Below the pieces are notes generated by a model. It did no database searches. It saw only the letters and a program-made list of their open reading frames with translations, and had not been told where the DNA came from. Made by a program: the position numbers and the translations under genes. This document shows positions 45,429-54,397 of a stretch of DNA of 64,000 nt, one piece after another. The stretch is taken from positions 124,001 to 188,000 of the forward strand of contig NZ_WIAD01000005.1 of the NCBI RefSeq assembly GCF_009618275.1, in the 5' to 3' direction. Within the stretch, counting starts at the first letter, position 1; each line of letters opens with the position of its first letter. The DNA comes from Roseimaritima sediminicola. Lineage in GTDB: Bacteria; Planctomycetota; Planctomycetia; Pirellulales; Pirellulaceae.

Positions 45429-48400
45429 GTGCACATGTTATCGCAATACGACGACGAAGAACTGCAACGCGCCCTGGGTTGGAAGCGGTTGGCCTGGACC
45501 GACCCGACCGAACGCGAGCACCTGCTCAGTTACATCGCGTTGCAATTGGCTTCGGCCGGTCTGCTGCCGGCGGATTTGGGCGAATCGGATCGCGGTCTGG
45601 CGGCCTTTTCTCGCGGTATGTTGGAGAATCTGCGAGAGAAGAACCGTTTGTTGGCCGAGCACCGGGCGCCGGTGGACCAGCGGATCGAGTCGTTTCTGGC
45701 GAATTATTTTGGCCCCCTGGCGGCCGACGCGCCGCTGTCGCTGCCCTCGCGCACGCTGGTGCTGGACCGGCACGGGATGGCTCGCGAGATGAGCCTGCCG
45801 GCTCAGGGCGAGCGGTTTGAAAACGAACTGGTCGAGTCGACGCGATGCCTTAACGGTGTGGTCAACAATCCGGTGCACGACCGCCGGACCACGGCCGGTA
45901 CGTTCCACGTGGTCGAGGGTGGGCTGCCAATTCCCGGCGACAAACGCGAGGTGCCCAAGCAGGCGTTCGTGGCCCTGTTCCGCGCTGCGGTGCAGCCACC
46001 ACGCGACCTGACGCTGTTGCCCTACACCTGCCAGTCCGATCAGCCGGCCCACACCTGGGTGTCGCTGCTGCTGCGGCCGTTGGTCTGTCCGGAGGTGCCG
46101 GGTTACTGCCGCAAGAAGACCATGGAGACGCGGTTTTTTGCGCCGGCCAGTTTGATCAGCAACCTGGACTTTGTCGAATCGATCTTCGGCAACGCCGGCG
46201 ATCCGTTGGTCCCGGACAACGATGCGGGATTGGACGCGCGGCACTGGAGCGGGCACAGCGGATGCGTGATTCTGGCTCCCCACCTGACGCAGTTGACGAA
46301 GAAAGAGCTGGGGCTGCCGCACGTCAGCGAAGCCAGCGAGCGTCAGCGACGGGACGCGATGTGCTGGGAAGACCCCGCCGAACGCTACAACGACGGCTCG
46401 GCGTTCAAGCTAACCTGTCGCGACGAATCGGGCGTCGTGGTCACCCTGATCGCCGACAACTACTACGGCTACTGCAAGAAAGAAGTCAAGACGCAGATCA
46501 GCTACGCCGCCAACTTGATGGGCGGGGTGGAAGAGGAACACGCCGGCGGCGCGCTGGCCTTTGCCTCGTACTCCCTGGGCGACGAGTTTCGCGTCAACAG
46601 TCGTCGTTACAACAAGGGGACGTTCGCCGAAGTGGCCAAGGAGTATGCTTCGTTCATCGACGTCCAGCCCGAAGGCTATGGCATCGATCGCCGCTTTCCC
46701 ACGCTGATCTACATCCCCGAGGACGCGATCGTTTCGCAGACCGAGCGTTGTGTAAAGTGGCAGCAAGGCGACCGGCAGCGCAGCATTCCGCTGTCGCCGG
46801 AAAACGTCTACATGGCGCCCAGCGGCTACAAGATCCGCTTGGAAAAGCACCCCGAGGCGCCGTCTTGGCGGCTGGTGGGCACCGTGGGCGAAGGCATCAT
46901 GTGCCACAAACCCTGTACCGTCAGCGGTGGTGGCAAGAGCGAGATCAGCAAGAGCCTGCGAGACTACATGCTGTACGGGCCGATCTTTGTCGCCGACCAG
47001 GAGAAGGACTTTGAACAGCTGGACGAGCTGTTTCAGAAGGACTACCAGGACCGCTGGCGCGAAGACTATGCCGACAAACCCAGCTATGCCGATCGCCCCA
47101 GCCGCGCGCTGTTGGATCCCAGGCGGAGCCTCGGTAGCGTGATCCAGTTGTTGACGCCCACCGGTGAGTACAGCGACGCGTACAACGCTTGGTTGGAATC
47201 GATCCCGGATCACATCTACAGCATGGCCTTGATCATCAAGCGGTTTACCAAACCGGGGATGGAAGACAACTGGCGCGAGCACTTCGGCGTGGACATCGTC
47301 AACGGTACCAAGGGGCACCAGTTGAAGATGGGCCGACGAGCCCTGGTCGGGACGTACTTGCGGGTCGGGCTGCAGGACGCCAGCTGGCGCACGTTTAAAC
47401 TTCGCCAGGACTTCATCGCCGCGGCCAAGGTCCAGCGCGAAGACGACATCACGGCCAGCACGGTCGTTCCGGCCCAGCGGGTGGGGCCGATGGGCGAGGC
47501 GGTGTTGGAGACGTTTAGTTACAAGTTCGTCGAGAACTGCGAGTTTCGACTCTTCCAGCGTCCCGACGACGCGGTTCACCGGGGGCTGGACAAACAGACC
47601 GAGTACGACCTGTCGCGGCGCGGCGGTTACATCTGTAACTTCCAGCCCTTGACCGCTCCCGAGGCCAAGGCCTTGGTCGACGATGTGATCGATTTCGACC
47701 AGTACACGTCACCCATGCAGGACCTGTTGCGCCGGGCGGCCGATCGTGACAGCGGGTACGTGGTCAGCAGTTCGCATCCGCGGGTGATGCCCGATGGTCG
47801 GGTGAGCAAGAATCCGCGTTACCTGCAGGATCGGCCCGACCTGGTGCAGGATCGAGAGACCTATATCGCCGAACGCGGCATGCGGCTGTTTCGCAAAACG
47901 CCCGTCGATCAAGCGGTGTATGCGCCGGTCGGAGCGGTCCTGGCCGGACGTCGCAACAACCCGCCGGATCCGGTCGCCGGTTTCCGCTCTCTGGCCGTGT
48001 ACAGCCCGCTGCACTACCAGGAATTGCCCGAGTTGTGCATGGACTGGATCTGTTCGTTGACCGGCAAAAGCCCCAGTACGACCGGGGCTGGCAGCGAGGG
48101 AGCCCTGACCAAAGGACCGTTCAATGCCCTGCTGCCGACAACCGACTTGAACGCGGCTTTTGTCAGCATGATCCTGACCGGCCTGGGCGGCTTTAGCACC
48201 GCCGCCGGCCACGTCGGACCGGATTTCGAAGTCGGGCACGACATCAGTCTGTTGATCCCCGAACTGTGGTGCCGGATGGGACCCGAGGAACGCGATCCCC
48301 AGCGGATGATCGCCGACGGGATGCTCGAGCGGATCGAGGATTTTGAACACCACGGTGAATCGATCCCGGCCAGCCGCTTGGGGTATCGGATTACGCGGCG

Positions 48401-48977
48401 GTTCGTTCGTCAGTACGCCGCCCGCGTGTTCGACAATCCCAGCAAGGTCTTCAGCGACGACATTCTGCGGCCCGAGCTGCAGGATGCGGATTCCTATGCC
48501 GATGGCATCCTGCACATCGCCGAAGCCCAGCAGCGAGTTGCCCAGCGATACTTTGACGACGGCAGTCTGCCCCTGGCCTGTCCGCCACTGCAGGCGATCC
48601 TGCACATCATGGCCCACGGACACTGGCATGGGCACGATGTTCGCAGTGACGTCCTGCGGCGGATGTTTACCCGCGAATACCTGCTGGAAAGCGATTGGTA
48701 CAAAGCTCGACTGCGCGCCAAGCAGCGGCAGGATATTCGTCGTTGGCAGCGATTCGTCGACAACCTGCAGACCTATGCCGAGCACGCCAACCACGCCGAT
48801 TCGATCGCGGAAATGAATATCGAGGGACGTTTGCAGTACGCTCGTGAACAACTGGAGCGTGTCTCGTCCGATTCATTCCTCGAAGAGTTGGTAGGAACGA
48901 TCGGTGCCGACCCGATGGAACCGATCGACGTTGCCGCCGAACTGGCCCAGTCTCAGCACGCCGAAGCCAAACAGTAA
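45429..48977 (+). CDS. candidate pyrophosphate-type phosphoenolpyruvate carboxykinase
   Basis: Large cytoplasmic protein of 1182 residues without signal or membrane helix. I believe it belongs to the PPi-dependent PEP carboxykinase family (about 1100-1200 residues, known from Propionibacterium and Entamoeba), which makes PEP from oxaloacetate and pyrophosphate or runs in reverse. Support: length, the GGGKSE segment in CTVSGGGKSEISKSL (Lys503), the conserved-looking NYYGYCKKEVKTQISYAANL and LTGKSPSTTGAGSEGALTKG (about 877-896), and the absence of low-complexity inserts. The family call is from memory of such proteins and cannot be verified here; it could be an uncharacterised relative. Start ATG 45429 or 45435. 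Next gene is 7 bases downstream, so cotranscribed. Confidence 0.6.
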   Translation: MHMLSQYDDEELQRALGWKRLAWTDPTEREHLLSYIALQLASAGLLPADLGESDRGLAAFSRGMLENLREKNRLLAEHRAPVDQRIESFLANYFGPLAADAPLSLPSRTLVLDRHGMAREMSLPAQGERFENELVESTRCLNGVVNNPVHDRRTTAGTFHVVEGGLPIPGDKREVPKQAFVALFRAAVQPPRDLTLLPYTCQSDQPAHTWVSLLLRPLVCPEVPGYCRKKTMETRFFAPASLISNLDFVESIFGNAGDPLVPDNDAGLDARHWSGHSGCVILAPHLTQLTKKELGLPHVSEASERQRRDAMCWEDPAERYNDGSAFKLTCRDESGVVVTLIADNYYGYCKKEVKTQISYAANLMGGVEEEHAGGALAFASYSLGDEFRVNSRRYNKGTFAEVAKEYASFIDVQPEGYGIDRRFPTLIYIPEDAIVSQTERCVKWQQGDRQRSIPLSPENVYMAPSGYKIRLEKHPEAPSWRLVGTVGEGIMCHKPCTVSGGGKSEISKSLRDYMLYGPIFVADQEKDFEQLDELFQKDYQDRWREDYADKPSYADRPSRALLDPRRSLGSVIQLLTPTGEYSDAYNAWLESIPDHIYSMALIIKRFTKPGMEDNWREHFGVDIVNGTKGHQLKMGRRALVGTYLRVGLQDASWRTFKLRQDFIAAAKVQREDDITASTVVPAQRVGPMGEAVLETFSYKFVENCEFRLFQRPDDAVHRGLDKQTEYDLSRRGGYICNFQPLTAPEAKALVDDVIDFDQYTSPMQDLLRRAADRDSGYVVSSSHPRVMPDGRVSKNPRYLQDRPDLVQDRETYIAERGMRLFRKTPVDQAVYAPVGAVLAGRRNNPPDPVAGFRSLAVYSPLHYQELPELCMDWICSLTGKSPSTTGAGSEGALTKGPFNALLPTTDLNAAFVSMILTGLGGFSTAAGHVGPDFEVGHDISLLIPELWCRMGPEERDPQRMIADGMLERIEDFEHHGESIPASRLGYRITRRFVRQYAARVFDNPSKVFSDDILRPELQDADSYADGILHIAEAQQRVAQRYFDDGSLPLACPPLQAILHIMAHGHWHGHDVRSDVLRRMFTREYLLESDWYKARLRAKQRQDIRRWQRFVDNLQTYAEHANHADSIAEMNIEGRLQYAREQLERVSSDSFLEELVGTIGADPMEPIDVAAELAQSQHAEAKQ

Positions 48978-48984
48978 TGAACCG

Positions 48985-50676
48985 ATGCTCCGACGCTCCG
49001 TGCGATACATGGCCGATGCGGTGCGGCGACCCCGTCAGGAACTGACACGTCGCCAGCAACAGGTACGCTTTTCCTGGGAATTGATCAGCCACTGTTGGCG
49101 AGTCCTACAGCGGCATCGGGCCCATGGGATGGCCGCGGAGTTGACCTACCGGACGATCTTCGCCTTGATCCCCCTGGCCGTGCTGGGGTTGGTGACGTTT
49201 AACATCGTCGGCGGGATGGACGAGGTACGGGACCGCGTCGAAGTCCAACTGTATGCCTTCTTCGGCGTGCCGGACATCGCCTACGAAGTCCGCGATGACG
49301 AACTGCCCATCGATCCGGTGCCCGACAACGTCATCCCGATCGATCCCATGGGGGCACCGGATCCGGACGCCGAGCCGATGCCCGAGGCGTTGCCGGCCGA
49401 CCTGTCCGAGGGCCTGCCAGAGACCCTGTCCGAACCGCTGCCTTCGGGCAGCGACGGCGTGGGCAATCCGGCAATGCCGGGCGGCGACCCGGGGGTTCTC
49501 GACGGCGTAGACGGCCAGGATCCGTTGGTGGTCGCGGCACAGAGAGCGGCCGGCGCCGTGTCGGCCGAGGGCGGACCGGACGCGGAAGCCGAAGTCATCG
49601 CCGAGACGGCCGAAGCCGAACAGCAAGAGGAACGCAGTGCCGAAGCCAGCATCCGCCGGGCGCTCAGCGACAGTGTCGACAAGGTGGCCAACCTGGATTT
49701 CGCCAGCATCGGCTTGATCGGATTGTTGTTGTTCATCTATGCCGCCTTTGGTTTGACCGATTCGGTCGAAGAGGTCTTCAACGCCATCATCGAAGCGCCC
49801 AACAGCCGCCCCATCCACATGCGGTTTGCGATCCACTGGGCGGTCATCACCCTGGGTTCGGGGTTGTTGGCGATCAGTTTGTACCTCAGCGGCCAGTTCG
49901 TCGATTACCTGAGCGGAACCGCGTTGGGAGCCGGCAGCGGAATTTATTTGAAACACGTCACCGGCGTGCTGGCCAGCTGGGTGCTGCTGTTCTTGATGTA
50001 CGCCCTGATGCCCAATACCAAGGTGTCGATTCGCGCTGCGGTCATCGGCGCTCTGGTGGCGGCCCTGCTGTGGGAATCGGCCAAGTTTGGTTTTCAGGTC
50101 TACGTGCGAACCGCCCTGCCGTATTCGGCCTTGTACGGTTCGCTGGGATTGATCCCGTTGTTTCTGTTTTGGGTCTACGTCACTTGGTGGATCTTTCTGT
50201 TCGGTTTGGTATGGACCTACACCCTGCAGACCATTCGCGGCCGCGTGCCCACCAAGGAAGAGGACGAAGCGGCCGTGGTCGCGTCAGGTGACCCCGACTG
50301 GATGCTGCCGGTGATGGTGGAGGTGGGGCGAGCCTTCGATGCGGGACGCAAGCTGACGCGCAGCGATCTGGTCGAACGCCTGGGATTGCCCGGCCGAGCC
50401 GTCGTTCATCTGTGCGAGGCGTTGGTCGAAGGCGGGCTGGTGCGCCGCAGCGACGGCGAGCCCGATGGGCATCTGTTGCCGTCGCGACCCTTGGACAAGA
50501 TCACTGCCGAAGACGTCCTGAAGTTAAATCCCTATGCCCAGCCCGAAGCGATCCGCGGTCCGGCGTGGGCGCTGCTGGATCAATTGAACCAACAGCGCCG
50601 CGAGCTGGCCGCCAGTACGACCATCGAAGAACTGGTCGTTTCGGGGGATCCGCTGGGCCCGCCAAAATTGATCTAG
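48985..50676 (+). CDS. YihY/BrkB-family membrane protein with large insert and winged-helix tail
   Basis: Inner-membrane protein of 563 residues. The YihY pattern is visible: GMAAELTYRTIFALIPLAVLG in the first helix, then LIGLLLFIYAAFGLTDSVEEVF, IHWAVITLGSGLLAISLYLS, VLASWVLLFLMYALMPNTKV and LYGSLGLIPLFLFWVYVTWW. Between helix 1 and helix 2 lies an unusual acidic, P/G/A-rich insert (about residues 95-235). After the last helix comes a soluble C-terminal part (about 430-563) with a winged-helix look (KLTRSDLVERLGLPGRAVVHLCEALVEGGLV). Starts at ATG 48985, 7 bases after the PEPCK-like gene. Function of the family is not established; it was once misassigned as RNase BN. Confidence 0.88.
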   Translation: MLRRSVRYMADAVRRPRQELTRRQQQVRFSWELISHCWRVLQRHRAHGMAAELTYRTIFALIPLAVLGLVTFNIVGGMDEVRDRVEVQLYAFFGVPDIAYEVRDDELPIDPVPDNVIPIDPMGAPDPDAEPMPEALPADLSEGLPETLSEPLPSGSDGVGNPAMPGGDPGVLDGVDGQDPLVVAAQRAAGAVSAEGGPDAEAEVIAETAEAEQQEERSAEASIRRALSDSVDKVANLDFASIGLIGLLLFIYAAFGLTDSVEEVFNAIIEAPNSRPIHMRFAIHWAVITLGSGLLAISLYLSGQFVDYLSGTALGAGSGIYLKHVTGVLASWVLLFLMYALMPNTKVSIRAAVIGALVAALLWESAKFGFQVYVRTALPYSALYGSLGLIPLFLFWVYVTWWIFLFGLVWTYTLQTIRGRVPTKEEDEAAVVASGDPDWMLPVMVEVGRAFDAGRKLTRSDLVERLGLPGRAVVHLCEALVEGGLVRRSDGEPDGHLLPSRPLDKITAEDVLKLNPYAQPEAIRGPAWALLDQLNQQRRELAASTTIEELVVSGDPLGPPKLI

Positions 50677-50824
50677 CTGCGGACTCGCCACCTGGGCTAT
50701 GGTGCCCCAAACGTATCCCCGCCGCCGGTGATCAACGGCGGAGGACGTGCGCGTGGACGGACTTTGCCGCCGGATCGACGCGGGAATCGAATTATCCGAT
50801 CGCTGCAGGTCAAGGAGGACCGTG

Positions 50825-52252
50825 GTGCAAACTTTTAAAACAGCCGTGATCGTCGTGTTGATCGGGACCGTGGTGTGGGGCGTGTGCGTCTCGCTGACCA
50901 CGCCGCCCGCGGAATTGCCCGAAGACATCATCGTCGCCATCAACGAAACCGATTCCGCCTTCCCCGATGGGACAGATTCCACGTTGGATGCCCTGGGTAT
51001 CGATCCGGGACTTCCCGATGCTCTGGATGCCGGCGCCCCACCGCACCATCACCATCACGAGGAAGGCCATCACCATCACGAGGAAGGATTGCACCACGAC
51101 GAAGACGGCGGAGTGATCGGTTCCTTCTCCGACTCGACCACGGCGGCAGGCGACAAACCTACGCAGGTTGCTGGAGACAATCGCCTGCCTCGGCCCCCGG
51201 TCGGGGTTGAACCGCCGGTCATCGAATCGGGCCGGACCTACGAATCGACCGGCCAGGACCGTTTTCAGTTGCCCGATCCCAGTTCGCTGGCGCCCTCGGT
51301 GGCCACGCAGGAAGACGCCGGACAGGCGACGCCGACCGATTCCGATCCGGCTGCCGACGCCCGGCTCGATCTGGCCATGACCGCTCCTGCAAACACCGAT
51401 TCGGCAGACGCTTCCGCCGCCGGCGGTGGTTATCAATTCCCCAATATGCAGGCCGGTTCGGACGCCGCCGCCGGTGACGCCTTGGCTCTGCCCGGCGACA
51501 CGGCCGATGTCGGCGACACGGCCGATGCCGGCGAGATGGCCGACGCACCATCGAGCACCAATGTGGGGTTGGCCAACGCGATCCTGGCCGCCGACGGTCA
51601 CGTCGAAGCGGACCGGATGAAGGAGGCCCTGACCACGCTCAGCCTGTTCTACAACGCGCCGGACCTGACCGACACCGAACGCGAACAATTGCTCAGCCGC
51701 CTCGACCCATTGGCCGGCGAAGTCATTTACTCTCGGTTGCACCTGTTGGAGCAGCCCTACCGGGTCGGCAAAAATGAAACACTGATGGAGATCGCAGCGA
51801 AGTACGAAGTCCCCTGGCAATTGTTGGCCAACATCAACGGCATCGAGGATCCGGTGGTGGTGATGCCGGGCACGGAACTGAAGGTCGTTCGCGGACCCTT
51901 CCGTGCGGAGGTGAATCTCCAATCCGCAGAACTGACCCTGATGCTGGGCGAACTGTACGCCGGCCGCTTTCCGATCACGCTGGGCAGCGATCCGGCACCC
52001 CAGCCGGGAACCTACACCGTGCGGGACAAGCAAGCCGGCAAGACGTACCGCGATGCCAATGGGAATTCGATCGCCGCCGGGGATCCACAGAACCCCTTCG
52101 GAAACGTGTGGTTGGATTTGGGGCAACAGATGTGCATTCACGGCGGTGCGGCCGCCGCGATGGGCAAAGGCTGCATCGCGCTCGAGCCGGCCGATGCCGA
52201 AGACGTGTACGGGATCCTCTCGCAGGGTTCGACCATCAGCATCCGGCGGTAA
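50825..52252 (+). CDS. LysM / L,D-transpeptidase with His-rich segment
   Basis: Envelope enzyme that cross-links peptidoglycan or attaches proteins to it. One N-terminal membrane anchor (TAVIVVLIGTVVWGVCV), then a His/Glu-rich stretch (HHHHHEEGHHHHEEGLHHDED, residues about 71-95), a long acidic A/D linker, a LysM motif (YRVGKNETLMEIAAKYEVP, about 311-356) and a YkuD catalytic domain (360-475) with His439 and Cys450 in MCIHGG and GKGCIALEP. GTG 50825 is chosen since AAGGAGG ends 6 bases before it; an in-frame ATG-like start at 50747 would add 26 unconserved residues. 475 residues. L,D-transpeptidases in planctomycetes fit their peptidoglycan; the His-rich patch suggests metal binding. Confidence 0.9.
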   Translation: MQTFKTAVIVVLIGTVVWGVCVSLTTPPAELPEDIIVAINETDSAFPDGTDSTLDALGIDPGLPDALDAGAPPHHHHHEEGHHHHEEGLHHDEDGGVIGSFSDSTTAAGDKPTQVAGDNRLPRPPVGVEPPVIESGRTYESTGQDRFQLPDPSSLAPSVATQEDAGQATPTDSDPAADARLDLAMTAPANTDSADASAAGGGYQFPNMQAGSDAAAGDALALPGDTADVGDTADAGEMADAPSSTNVGLANAILAADGHVEADRMKEALTTLSLFYNAPDLTDTEREQLLSRLDPLAGEVIYSRLHLLEQPYRVGKNETLMEIAAKYEVPWQLLANINGIEDPVVVMPGTELKVVRGPFRAEVNLQSAELTLMLGELYAGRFPITLGSDPAPQPGTYTVRDKQAGKTYRDANGNSIAAGDPQNPFGNVWLDLGQQMCIHGGAAAAMGKGCIALEPADAEDVYGILSQGSTISIRR

Positions 52253-52349
52253 ACGGTTCCCCGGCGGGGACGGTTCCCCGATGGCGCTTGGGCCGTCACA
52301 ATGCCTCCCGTCAACCCACCGTTCCACCACCGTTTGAAAGAGCGCAGCG

Positions 52350-52910
52350 ATGAATCATTTCGATGCCGATGCCCTGAAACAATTGCTCCGCAGCGAAGCA
52401 CTCCAGTTCGGCAACTTTACTTTGGCCAGCGGCAAGCAGGCGTCCTATTACCTGGACTGTCGCAACCTGACGCTGCATCCCCAGGCAGCCAATCTGATCG
52501 CCGCCGGGATGCTCAAGCAGATGGACGAGAACGGGCCGCTGCCCGATGCCGTGGGCGGGATGGCCATCGGTGCCGACCCGATCACCGCGGCGATCGTGAC
52601 CGTGGCCGGCCAACGCGATCTACCGCTGCGGGGGTTCATGGTTCGCAAGGAACCCAAGGATCACGGCACCGGACGACAGGTCGAAGGTCCGGTCAAAGCC
52701 GGCCAGCGAGTGGTCATTGTCGAAGACGTGATCACCAGCGGTGGCAGCGCGCTCAAGGCGGTCGACGCCGCCGAAGCGTTTGGTTTGAAGGTGATCGGCG
52801 TGCTGGGGATCATCGATCGTTTGGCCGGTGGCCAGGAAGCGTTCGCGCAGCGCGGGATCCAGCTGCAGACCCTGTTTACGATCCGAGATTTCGGCATCGA
52901 ACCCGAATAA
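52350..52910 (+). CDS. pyrE: orotate phosphoribosyltransferase
   Basis: Makes orotidine monophosphate from orotate and PRPP in pyrimidine synthesis; cytoplasmic, 186 residues. The PRPP-binding motif is QRVVIVEDVITSGGSALKAV; FTLASGKQASYYLDCRNLTL and RGFMVRKEPKDHGTG (flexible loop with Lys and His) are typical of PyrE. The start ATG 52350 gives a family-length protein. Upstream is the L,D-transpeptidase gene (97 bases), downstream an unknown nuclease-like gene (36 bases), which may share the transcript. Confidence 0.96.
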   Translation: MNHFDADALKQLLRSEALQFGNFTLASGKQASYYLDCRNLTLHPQAANLIAAGMLKQMDENGPLPDAVGGMAIGADPITAAIVTVAGQRDLPLRGFMVRKEPKDHGTGRQVEGPVKAGQRVVIVEDVITSGGSALKAVDAAEAFGLKVIGVLGIIDRLAGGQEAFAQRGIQLQTLFTIRDFGIEPE

Positions 52911-52946
52911 CGCTCGCGTTTCTCCCAGCCCCGAGGCAGCGACGCC

Positions 52947-53642
52947 ATGGAAACCTCCCTTCATCGCCAGTTAAAACAGTCCTACGCTGGCGGCGCCGAC
53001 GAGGTGGAAGTGACCATGGGGCCCTACCGCATCGATGCGGTTTGCGATGGCGAATTGGTCGAGGTCCAGCACGGTTCGTTGGTGGCGATTCGCGACAAGA
53101 TCCAGCGCTTGCTGGAGGAGCACCGGGTCCGCGTCGTCAAGCCGATCATCGGCCGCAAACGCATCGTACGCCAGAGGTCGGCCGACGGCCCGGTCGCCAG
53201 TCGCCGCTACAGTCCCAGCCGCGGCAGCGTCCTGGAGCTGTTTGATGAACTGGTCTATTTCACGCGCGTGTTTCCGCACAGTCGCCTGGTCTTGGAAGTG
53301 CCGGTCGTGGAAGTGGAGGAGTGGCGATTGCCGCCGACACGGTCACGTCGCCGCCGCCGCCAGGCCAAGTACCGCGTCAAGGACGTCGTGTTGACCCGCG
53401 TCCTACAGACGCATCGCTTTGTCGATAGTTCCCAACTGCTGCCGTTGATCGACTCGGAGCGGTTGACGCAGCCGTTCTGTACGGCTCAACTCGCTGGCGT
53501 CCTGGAGGTCGAGCGTTGGGTGGCCCAGCGGATCGCCTATGTGCTCCGCGAAACCGGGGCGATCGCCGCGGTGGGCCGCCGTGGCAACACGATCCTGTAC
53601 GCGACCCCTGAGACACAATCGGCGTTGACCGCCGCGGCCTAG
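52947..53642 (+). CDS. unknown protein with possible PD-(D/E)XK nuclease core
   Basis: 231-residue soluble protein I cannot name. Residues 25-65 show the order Asp30 (YRIDAVCDG), Glu39-x-Gln41 (ELVEVQHGSL) and Lys51 (AIRDKIQRLLEEH), followed by VRVVKPIIGRKRIV: a pattern seen in small restriction-endonuclease-like folds (D...ExQ/K). The second half is basic (SRRRRRQAKYRVKD) and then helical (LAGVLEVERWVAQRIAYVLRETGAI), like a winged helix ending in GNTILYATP. It follows pyrE by 36 bases on the same strand. Catalytic activity is only a suggestion; a non-catalytic DNA- or RNA-binding role is equally possible. Confidence 0.65.
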   Translation: METSLHRQLKQSYAGGADEVEVTMGPYRIDAVCDGELVEVQHGSLVAIRDKIQRLLEEHRVRVVKPIIGRKRIVRQRSADGPVASRRYSPSRGSVLELFDELVYFTRVFPHSRLVLEVPVVEVEEWRLPPTRSRRRRRQAKYRVKDVVLTRVLQTHRFVDSSQLLPLIDSERLTQPFCTAQLAGVLEVERWVAQRIAYVLRETGAIAAVGRRGNTILYATPETQSALTAAA

Positions 53643-53705
53643 ATGCCGTAACACGGGCTCGTATCAAACCTACCAATACCGCTTTCAGCAAGGATGCAAA
53701 TAGCA

Positions 53706-54305
53706 ATGGCCAAGTTTGCAATGGGATTCGGCGTCGTCCTTCTCACGTTGTCGCTTTCCGGATGTGGTTCGAAACCTCCCGTCGCCGAAGATGCCCCCCA
53801 GGATTCGGCCGCCGCGCCGGCTGCCTCGGCGCAGGCCAACGCCCAGAGCGCCACCGAAGCTCCGACCGCCGTGGTCAGCGAGTTTCTCGATCGTATCCGC
53901 CGCGGCGGTGCCGCTCAGGTGGAAGCCGTGCGGTTGTTGACCGCGCGGGCGCAAGCCGAATGCCAACGCACCGGATTGAAGATGGATTCGATGGGCGCAC
54001 CCGATGCACGTTTCGAAGTGACTCGCAGCCAACCGGCTCCCGACGCCGAAGACGCCGCCCTGGTCCACTCGGTCTGGACCGAACCCGTGGCCGACGGCAC
54101 CGAAACGACCAACGAAGTGGTGTGGTTGATGAAGAAAGAAGACGCCGGTTGGCGAATCTCGGGTCTGGTGTTGCAGGTGGCCGAGGACGTGGACCCGATC
54201 GCGATCGATTTTGAGGACGGCGATCAAGCCGCCGCAGTGCTCGGCGCCGCCGCCCCGGCCGCAGAAGCCACCGCCGCCGCACCGGCCGCTACCGAACAGC
54301 GGTAG
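53706..54305 (+). CDS. small exported lipoprotein
   Basis: 199 residues from ATG 53706 (ATG 53694, MQIAMAK, is also in frame). A lipoprotein signal with lipobox LSLSGC is followed by an A/P/Q-rich spacer and a folded part (for example TAVVSEFLDRIRRGGAAQVEAV and NEVVWLMKKEDAGWRISGLVLQV) that resembles NTF2-like/SnoaL-like lipoproteins with a final alanine-rich tail. Such single-domain lipoproteins are common in planctomycetes, without known function. It is convergent with purC, with a repeat-filled 92-base gap between them. Confidence 0.75.
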   Translation: MAKFAMGFGVVLLTLSLSGCGSKPPVAEDAPQDSAAAPAASAQANAQSATEAPTAVVSEFLDRIRRGGAAQVEAVRLLTARAQAECQRTGLKMDSMGAPDARFEVTRSQPAPDAEDAALVHSVWTEPVADGTETTNEVVWLMKKEDAGWRISGLVLQVAEDVDPIAIDFEDGDQAAAVLGAAAPAAEATAAAPAATEQR

Positions 54306-54395
54306 TTGGTTGTTGGTTGTTGGTTGTTAGTTGTTAGTTGATGGGTCCTTGTTAACCGACAACCGACAACCATCAACCGACAACCGGCAACCGAC
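54304..54395. repeat. TTGGTTG / AACCGAC iterated repeat between convergent genes
   Basis: 54304-54344 is a run of GTTGGTTGTTGGTT-like units, and 54354-54395 is a run of AACCGACAACCGACAACC-like units. The two runs are imperfectly inverted and could form a long hairpin that serves both convergent genes as transcript end. The same GTTGGTTGTTGG run appears at 33699-33716. Confidence 0.75.
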
Positions 54396-54397
54396 AC

